Positions 13,147 to 17,814 of a DNA stretch of 17,814 nt are shown here, one piece after another. This DNA comes from Dehalococcoidales bacterium (lineage in GTDB: Bacteria; Chloroflexota; Dehalococcoidia; Dehalococcoidales; Fen-1064), in assembly GCA_030667735.1 (NCBI GenBank), contig DAOUVG010000006.1:1-17814 (forward strand). The letters are read 5' to 3'. Position numbers and translations under genes: made by a program. The notes below the pieces were generated by a model that was not told where the DNA came from, did not search any database, and saw nothing but the letters and a program-made list of their open reading frames with translations. Each line of letters opens with the position of its first letter. Positions within the stretch are counted from its first letter, which is position 1.

Positions 13147-14007
13147 ATGAACGATGATGAAATCAGACAGGTGGTAAGGGAAACATATGCCAGGATAGCC
13201 CGGGAGCGCGGAGGTACTGCGGTTACTGACCCGAATGCGGGAAGCTGCTGCGGGCCGCAGCAGGCTGCTGGTGATGCCAGTTGCTGCGCACCGCAAAACA
13301 TGGACTCAGCTCAGAGTTGCTGTGCTCCCCAGAGCAGTGCCAGTTGTTGCGGTCCGGCCGATGCGGCGGCTATGGCAGTAGGGTACACTAAGGAAGAGCT
13401 TCAATCGATTCCGGAAAGCGCCGGAATGGGTCTCGGTTGTGGGAATCCCACCGCCCTGGCTTCGCTGAGTGAGGGTGAGGTTGTCGTAGACCTGGGTGCC
13501 GGCGGTGGTATCGACTGTTTCCTCGCCGCCCACGCCGTCGGCAAGTATGGAAAGGTAATTGGTGTCGACATGACGCCGGATATGGTCTCCGCGGCGAGGA
13601 CGAACGCGCAGAGGGGTGGCTACGAGAACGTGGATTTCCGCTTGGGCGAAATCGAGCACCTTCCTGTGGCCGACGATTCTGCTGATGTGGTCATCTCCAA
13701 CTGTGTCATCAACCTGTCTCCGGACAAGCCCCAGGTCTTTCGGGAGGCGTTCCGGACTCTCAGGCCGGGTGGCCGGGTAATGGTATCGGATATAGTCCTG
13801 TGCGGGGAATTACCGGACGCTATCAAGAGCTCACTTACTGCGTACACGGGTTGTATTTCCGGGGCGCTACCGGTAGAGGAGTACCTGGCAGCGATTACGG
13901 CTGCGGGATTCAGTGATGCCGAGGTGGTCTCGAAGACCGCCGTCGGTTCCGGCGAGCTTGAGGGTGTTGTTGCCAGTGTGAATGTCCGTGCCGTGAAGCC
14001 GGTCTGA
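13147..14007 (+). CDS. arsM: Arsenite S-adenosylmethionine methyltransferase (ArsM) with CC(G/A)P-repeat linker
   Basis: Methylates As(III) with SAM to methylated arsenicals. The 286 aa are in the family range. An N-terminal helix (VRETYARIARE) is followed by a linker with four Cys pairs, SCCGP, SCCAP, SCCAP and SCCGP, at C34-35, C46-47, C58-59 and C67-68. Then come GLGCGNP (C98), the SAM loop DLGAGGGIDCFLAA (115-128), GVDMTPDM (139-146), SNCVINLSPDK (C186) and TGCISGA (C236). C98, C186 and C236 match the conserved arsenic-binding cysteines of ArsM. AGGAGAGG precedes the ATG. It is transcribed with the upstream Cys-rich AbrB protein. No arsR, arsB/acr3 or arsC was seen in the window. Confidence 0.93.
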   Translation: MNDDEIRQVVRETYARIARERGGTAVTDPNAGSCCGPQQAAGDASCCAPQNMDSAQSCCAPQSSASCCGPADAAAMAVGYTKEELQSIPESAGMGLGCGNPTALASLSEGEVVVDLGAGGGIDCFLAAHAVGKYGKVIGVDMTPDMVSAARTNAQRGGYENVDFRLGEIEHLPVADDSADVVISNCVINLSPDKPQVFREAFRTLRPGGRVMVSDIVLCGELPDAIKSSLTAYTGCISGALPVEEYLAAITAAGFSDAEVVSKTAVGSGELEGVVASVNVRAVKPV

Positions 14008-14076
14008 TGCATTGGATAGATGCAGTTTGCAGCCTGGATACATAGATAACGGAACAGGTCTCGCAGAGATACATAG

Positions 14077-14118
14077 AGTCGGTGCCTTCTGAACAGGGGG
14101 CACCGACTTATTTGTTGA
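14077..14118 (+). terminator. Terminator hairpin between arsM and the convergent PHP gene
   Basis: AGTCGGTGCC (14077-14086) pairs perfectly with GGCACCGACT (14099-14108) around a 12-nt loop, followed by a T-rich tail (TTATTTGTTG). The genes on either side converge, so it may act for both strands, although the minus-strand T run is poor. The preceding 14008-14076 holds only a 10-bp direct repeat GATACATAGA (14037-14046, 14068-14077) and no gene. Confidence 0.7.
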
Positions 14119-14126
14119 AACGTTCG

Positions 14127-14759
14127 CTAGGGCTGGTGGCGAAGGTCAACCGGCTGGAACCGGCCTGCCTTGAGCTCGGTGATGAGGTCCTCCACGCTGG
14201 AGATATCCCGCTCGAAGGAGGTTGCTCCGGATGGTATGTCCGATATCTGGTGGGCGTCGCTGCCGCCGGTAGCCTTCAGCTTCAAACGACAACAAAGCTC
14301 CCGGGAAAAGCGGCTCTGCCTTTCCGTGGCGCGGCCATTGTGCGTTTCAATAGTATCAACGTACTTGAAGACTGAATTGTGGCTGTACCTCTCTACCGAA
14401 GTCTCAACGTCCTCACCGTAGTACATGTTCCGCCGGTAGGGGTGGGCCAGAATCATGACACCGCCGACGTCGTCCAGGACCTGTTTCAGAAACCCGGTAC
14501 GGTGCATGCCAAAGATATACTTCTCCAGCCCGAACACCAGGAGGTGGCCGTCGTTAGTGTTCATCTCCACACCGGGCAGAATGAGGAAGTCATGCTCCTG
14601 CCTCAGCTTTTCGATGGCCTCCATCTTCCAGAACCAGTCGTGGTCGGTGATGCAGATACCGTCCAGGCCGGTCTTCCTGGCCTTTACTATCAGTTCGTGA
14701 GTGTCAATGAAGCTGTCATCGGACCCGACCCTGGTATGAGTGTGAAGGTCAATAATCAA
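14127..14759 (-). CDS. PHP-domain metal-dependent phosphoesterase, TTG start
   Basis: A 210-aa PHP-fold hydrolase. Metal-binding motifs in order: DLHTHT (4-9; His6, His8), ITDHD (37-41), PGVEMNT (62-68; Glu65), ILAHPYRR (103-110; His106), ETHNGR (His140) and GGSDAH (165-170; Asp168, His170). Relatives act on phosphate esters or nucleotides (for example 3',5'-nucleoside phosphatases), but the substrate cannot be told from sequence. The start is TTG (14759-14757) and overlaps the proS TGA as TTGA, so translation is coupled to proS; MIIDLHTHT is the normal N-terminus for the family, which supports this start. It is the last gene of a two-gene operon. Confidence 0.88.
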   Translation of the reverse strand: MIIDLHTHTRVGSDDSFIDTHELIVKARKTGLDGICITDHDWFWKMEAIEKLRQEHDFLILPGVEMNTNDGHLLVFGLEKYIFGMHRTGFLKQVLDDVGGVMILAHPYRRNMYYGEDVETSVERYSHNSVFKYVDTIETHNGRATERQSRFSRELCCRLKLKATGGSDAHQISDIPSGATSFERDISSVEDLITELKAGRFQPVDLRHQP

Positions 14760-16468
14760 CTGGTCTTGATTCCTTCAGCAACGAGTTCTTTCAGTCTGGC
14801 AGTCACCTCTTCCAGCGGCGCGAGCTCGAACTCTCTCTCGGTGCGACGCTTTATCTCGGCACTGCCCTTCTCCAGGGTCCGGGGGCTGATAGTGACGCGG
14901 AGAGGAATGCCCAGGAGGTCGGCATCGTTGAACTTCACTCCCGGAGACTCCGTTCGGTCATCAAGGAGGACTTTTATGCCCTCGGCTTCAAGCTCGGTAT
15001 AGAGTCTCTCGGCAACCTCGGAGACCTCGGTGTTATCACGGTAGAGAGGACAGAGGTAGACCTGGTAAGGAGCAATCGGCATGGGCCAGATAATGCCCTT
15101 CTCGTCATGGTTCTGCTCGATGGCAGCAGCCAGGAGTCTGCCCAGTCCGATGCCGTAGCATCCCATGATTATCGGGTGGGATACGCCGTCAGCATCAGCG
15201 TACAGGGCACCCAGTTTCTCACTGTGCGCGGTGCCCACCTTGAAGATATGGCCGACCTCTATACCGCGCGTCGCTTCCAGTTCATGGCCACACTTTGGGC
15301 AGGTATCACCGGCGTGGGCCAGAGCGATATCGGCGACAATGTCCGCACTGAAGTCACGGGAATGATTTACATTCTTGAGATGGGTATCCGGCTTGTTAGC
15401 GCCGCCAACCAGATTGGCGGTCACCGGCACTGAATCGTCAGAGACAATCCGGATGCTGCCGATGCCCACCGGTGAGGCCGAACCGGGGACAATACCGGCT
15501 TCGATAACCTCCGCCTCCGTGGCCATACGAAGCTCGTAGCAGTGCAGGGCATTCTGAAGCTTGGTTTCGTTCACATCCAGGTCACCCCGGATAACGACGA
15601 AGATGAATTCACCATCGGCAACATAGAAGACCGCCTTGAGAGTGAGATTTTGCGGAACACCGAGGAAACCGGACACCTGTTCGATGCTGGTCATACCCGG
15701 CGTGGCCACCTCTTCCAACGGGAGTGGTTCGCCGCCGTCTATCGTGCCTTTTGCTATCTCCGCCTTTTCCGCATTAGCTGCGTAACCGCAGCCCGGGCAG
15801 TAGATGTTCTCATTTTCGCCGCTCTCAGCGAGTAGCATGAACTCGTGGGAGTCCTTACCGCCGATGGCCCCGCTATCGGCTTCGACGAGCATGGTGGGTA
15901 GACCGCAACGGTTAAAGATGTTCTTGTAGGCCTGGAGCATCTTCTGGTAGCTTTCTTCCAGCCCCTCTTCGTCAACGTCAAAGCTGTAGAGGTCCTTCAT
16001 GGTAAACTCGCGGACCCTTATCAGGCCGCCCCTGGGACGGGGCTCGTCACGGAACTTGGTCTGAATCTGGTACAGGAGCAGCGGAAGGTCACGGTAGCTC
16101 TGGACATGGTGGCTCACCAGTTGGGTAATGACCTCTTCGTGGGTTGGTCCCAGGACCAGTGACCGTTCCCTGCGGTCGGACAGGGTAAAGAGTGATTTGC
16201 CAAACGCCTGGTCTCGCCCGGACTCCTGCCATAGCTCCAGGGGCTGGAGAACGGGTAGCGTCAACTCCTGCCCGCCGGCCCTGTTCATCTCGTCACGAAT
16301 GATATCCTCTATCTTCCTCAACGCCCGCCAGGCGAAGGGCAGGTAGGAATAGACGCCGGCAGCTACCTGGCTTATCATTCCGGCCCTGAGCAGGAGTTGG
16401 TGACTGATGGTGTCAGCCTCGGCAGGTATCTCTCGCTGTGTTTTCCCGAAGAGTTTTGATATGCGCAT
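14756..16468 (-). CDS. proS: Prolyl-tRNA synthetase, bacterial type with editing insertion
   Basis: Charges tRNA-Pro with proline. The 570 aa match the bacterial-type ProRS, with the catalytic core MRISKLFGKT...SHQLLLRAGMI, motif 2 around TKFRDEPRPRGGLIRVREFTMKD-type sequence, and YSFDVDEEGL. The INS editing domain (about 225-390) contains CPGCGYAANAEKAE, NLTLKAVFYVADG and GGANKPDTH. Motif 3 lies near MGCYGIGLGRLLAAAIEQ, and the anticodon-binding domain is C-terminal (IAPYQVYLCPLY, LLDDRTESPGVKFNDADLLGIPLRVTI). The first Met is conserved (MRxSxLFxKT), yet no Shine-Dalgarno lies upstream and a perfect palindrome covers the start codon. This suggests a leaderless transcript. It is co-transcribed with the PHP gene. 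Confidence 0.96.
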   Translation of the reverse strand: MRISKLFGKTQREIPAEADTISHQLLLRAGMISQVAAGVYSYLPFAWRALRKIEDIIRDEMNRAGGQELTLPVLQPLELWQESGRDQAFGKSLFTLSDRRERSLVLGPTHEEVITQLVSHHVQSYRDLPLLLYQIQTKFRDEPRPRGGLIRVREFTMKDLYSFDVDEEGLEESYQKMLQAYKNIFNRCGLPTMLVEADSGAIGGKDSHEFMLLAESGENENIYCPGCGYAANAEKAEIAKGTIDGGEPLPLEEVATPGMTSIEQVSGFLGVPQNLTLKAVFYVADGEFIFVVIRGDLDVNETKLQNALHCYELRMATEAEVIEAGIVPGSASPVGIGSIRIVSDDSVPVTANLVGGANKPDTHLKNVNHSRDFSADIVADIALAHAGDTCPKCGHELEATRGIEVGHIFKVGTAHSEKLGALYADADGVSHPIIMGCYGIGLGRLLAAAIEQNHDEKGIIWPMPIAPYQVYLCPLYRDNTEVSEVAERLYTELEAEGIKVLLDDRTESPGVKFNDADLLGIPLRVTISPRTLEKGSAEIKRRTEREFELAPLEEVTARLKELVAEGIKTS

Positions 16469-16475
16469 ATCAAAA
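16454..16475. promoter_or_regulatory. Perfect 22-bp palindrome over the proS start codon
   Basis: Each half is TTTTGATATGC read from its own strand, joined without a spacer; 11 of 11 positions match. The proS ATG (16468-16466) lies inside it. The T/A-rich stretch upstream contains TAATAT (minus 16482-16477) as a possible -10 box, which would put the start of transcription at or next to the ATG. The palindrome would then span start site and start codon, as expected for a repressor operator. No good -35 was found. Confidence 0.5.
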
Positions 16476-16580
16476 TATATTAAACCACACCGGGCCTGCT
16501 AATGCCAGTTGTGCAGTGGCCGAGGCGCATACATTGGAATGCACACTCCTAAACCGATGGATGAGTGACCCTCAAAATGG

Positions 16581-16658
16581 TACAATCTTCTAAGACAGGT
16601 CAACACCGGCATGTGAGGACCGGGGAACAACAGACCGCATGAAGGTTCGTGATATAAT
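16581..16658 (+). promoter_or_regulatory. Candidate promoters of leuD-leuB
   Basis: Two candidates are visible. TGATATAAT (16650-16658) is an extended -10 element with a perfect TATAAT but no clear -35; it would start transcripts near 16665, 22 nt before the chosen leuD ATG. TACAAT (16581-16586) has a weak TGGATG 17 nt upstream (16558-16563). The 16469-16580 stretch upstream shows no gene and no Leu-rich leader peptide. Confidence 0.4.
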
Positions 16659-16686
16659 CAAGATAATAGAGGACGGGAGACGCCAC

Positions 16687-17187
16687 ATGCTCAAAGGCAG
16701 AGTCCACAAGTACGGGGCAAATGTTGACACCGATGCCATCATTCCGGCACGCTACCTGAACGTCTCCGAGCCGGAGGAACTGGCCAGGCACTGCATGGAG
16801 GACATTGACACGGAGTTCGTCAACAGGGTGAGACCGGGTGACGTCATCGTGGCAACGACCAACTTCGGCTGCGGGTCGTCGCGTGAACACGCTCCGCTGG
16901 CAATCAAGGCCTCGGGTGTCTCCTGTGTCATCGCCGGGAGCTTTGCCCGTATCTTCTTCCGCAATGCCATCAACATCGGTCTGCCGCTGCTGGAATGTAA
17001 CGAAGCCGTGGACGGCACCGAGGCTGGCGACGAGCTGGAAGTGGAGCTTGCCAGTGGCACAATCAGGAACCTGACCAGAGGAACGGAGTTTACCGCGAAG
17101 CCCTACCCGGAGTTCATGAGCGAGCTTATCGCCGCCGGCGGGCTGATTGAGCATACCAGGCAAAGATTATCAAACAGGAGGACCTGA
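16687..17187 (+). CDS. leuD: 3-isopropylmalate dehydratase small subunit (short LeuD type)
   Basis: Small, swivelling subunit of isopropylmalate isomerase, which works with the 4Fe-4S large subunit LeuC in leucine synthesis. The 166-aa protein begins [25 protein letters not shown], typical of the short archaeal-like LeuD subfamily. [19 protein letters not shown] (60-78) and [20 protein letters not shown] (82-101) follow. ATG 16687 is preferred: GGGAGA (16675-16680) is 6 nt upstream. An earlier in-frame ATG at 16639 would add 16 non-homologous residues and put a TATAAT element inside the gene. A homoaconitase or citramalate-pathway subunit is a possible alternative for this subfamily, but the adjacent leuB favours leucine. 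leuC is not adjacent. Confidence 0.9.
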   Translation: MLKGRVHKYGANVDTDAIIPARYLNVSEPEELARHCMEDIDTEFVNRVRPGDVIVATTNFGCGSSREHAPLAIKASGVSCVIAGSFARIFFRNAINIGLPLLECNEAVDGTEAGDELEVELASGTIRNLTRGTEFTAKPYPEFMSELIAAGGLIEHTRQRLSNRRT

Positions 17188-17814
17188 TGGCACAATTCGA
17201 TCTCGCAGTCCTGCCCGGCGACGGAATCGGGCCCGAAGTAACCGACGAGGGAGTCAAGGTACTCAAGGCGGTTGGAGAAAAGTTCGACCACAACTTCAAC
17301 CTCTGGTACGACCTCATCGGCGGCGCTGCTATCGATGAAAGTGGTGAGGCCCTGACCGGGGACACCCTCAAGCTGTGCAAGCGGTGTGATGCCGTGCTGC
17401 TTGGTGCCGTCGGTGGCCCCAAGTGGGACGACCCGCAGGCAAAGGTGCGCCCCGAGGACGGGTTGCTGGCGCTGCGCAAGGGACTGGGGCTGTTCGCCAA
17501 CCTGCGGCCGGTGAAGGTATTCCCGATGCTGGTCGATTCCACCAACCTGAAGCCGGACGTCATCAGGGGCGTGGACTTCATCTTCGTCCGCGAGCTTACC
17601 GGCGGCCTCTACTTCGGCCGACCGAAGAAACGGTACCGGACCTCCCGCGGTCGCAGGGCGGTGGATTCCATGGTCTACTCCGAACAGGAAATCGAGCGTA
17701 TTGTCAGGGTCGGCTTTGAGTTGGCACGAGGTCGGCGTAAAACACTGGTCTCGGTGGATAAAGCCAAGGTGCTGCAATCGTCCCGACTGTGGCGGCAGGT
17801 AGCTATGGAGGTAG
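17187..17814 (+). CDS. leuB: 3-isopropylmalate dehydrogenase, N-terminal 209 codons (cut by window edge)
   Basis: Oxidatively decarboxylates 3-isopropylmalate, the third committed step of leucine synthesis. The frame is open to the window end. Motifs: AVLPGDGIGPEVTDEGVKVL (7-26), GAVGGPKWDD near 75-84, LRKGLGLFANLRPVKVFP (substrate-binding arginines), RELTGGLYFGRPKK and VDKAKVLQSSRLWR (family usually VDKANVLESSRLWR). The ATG shares its A with the leuD stop (TGATG), and AGGAGG lies 5 nt upstream, so leuD and leuB are tightly coupled. Isocitrate or homoisocitrate dehydrogenases share the fold, but the GAVGGPKW and LRKGLGLFANLRP blocks are LeuB-like. Confidence 0.95.
   Translation, partial: MAQFDLAVLPGDGIGPEVTDEGVKVLKAVGEKFDHNFNLWYDLIGGAAIDESGEALTGDTLKLCKRCDAVLLGAVGGPKWDDPQAKVRPEDGLLALRKGLGLFANLRPVKVFPMLVDSTNLKPDVIRGVDFIFVRELTGGLYFGRPKKRYRTSRGRRAVDSMVYSEQEIERIVRVGFELARGRRKTLVSVDKAKVLQSSRLWRQVAMEV

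Noticed and set aside
14037..14077. Direct repeat GATACATAGA twice, 31 bp apart, after arsM
   Set aside because: Only two short copies, adjacent to a terminator; no sign of an attachment site or mobile element.
16469..16686. Possible Leu-rich attenuator upstream of leuD
   Set aside because: No cluster of Leu codons in a short frame and no terminator hairpin with a T run.

Overview
This window is a dense run of core biosynthesis and translation genes from a moderately GC-rich bacterium (my impression is just under 60% GC). A seven-gene shikimate operon next to thrS-infC-rpmI-rplT-pheS-pheT, a ThrRS without a TGS domain, and a Cys-rich AbrB protein paired with ArsM all fit an anaerobic Chloroflexota member, most likely class Dehalococcoidia. 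That placement is inferred from gene content and remembered gene order, not from a search. No rRNA, tRNA, CRISPR, phage or insertion sequence was seen.

Minus strand, 5871 down to 1: a complete chorismate operon in the order of the reactions, aroF, aroB, aroD, aroE, aroK, aroA, aroC (aroC is cut by the window edge). After a 10-nt gap behind aroF, all genes overlap. The leader between promoter and aroF is the most striking element. It encodes a previously unlisted 33-codon peptide containing the run LYYWYYAF. This is followed by a strong intrinsic terminator and, competing with it, an alternative 13-bp antiterminator pairing. That is the full architecture of a ribosome-mediated attenuator sensing all three aromatic amino acids, placed to control the whole pathway.

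Plus strand, 5928 to 12732: thrS is transcribed divergently from aroF, followed by infC (apparent AUA start codon), rpmI and rplT (UUG start), a terminator, then a new promoter with two tandem palindromes and pheS-pheT. The two aminoacyl-tRNA synthetase blocks flank the IF3/bL35/bL20 block, an ancient arrangement also known from E. coli.

Plus strand, 12771 to 14108: a two-gene arsenic-type operon, with a palindrome flanking the -10 box, a six-cysteine AbrB/SpoVT-fold protein, and an arsenite methyltransferase with four CC(G/A)P repeats in its N-terminal linker. It ends in a terminator hairpin.

Minus strand, 16468 down to 14127: proS with a translationally coupled PHP-family phosphoesterase. 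A perfect 22-bp palindrome covers the proS start codon, and no Shine-Dalgarno is visible.

Plus strand, 16650 to the end: leuD and the first 209 codons of leuB (leucine biosynthesis), overlapping by one base. leuC is not adjacent.
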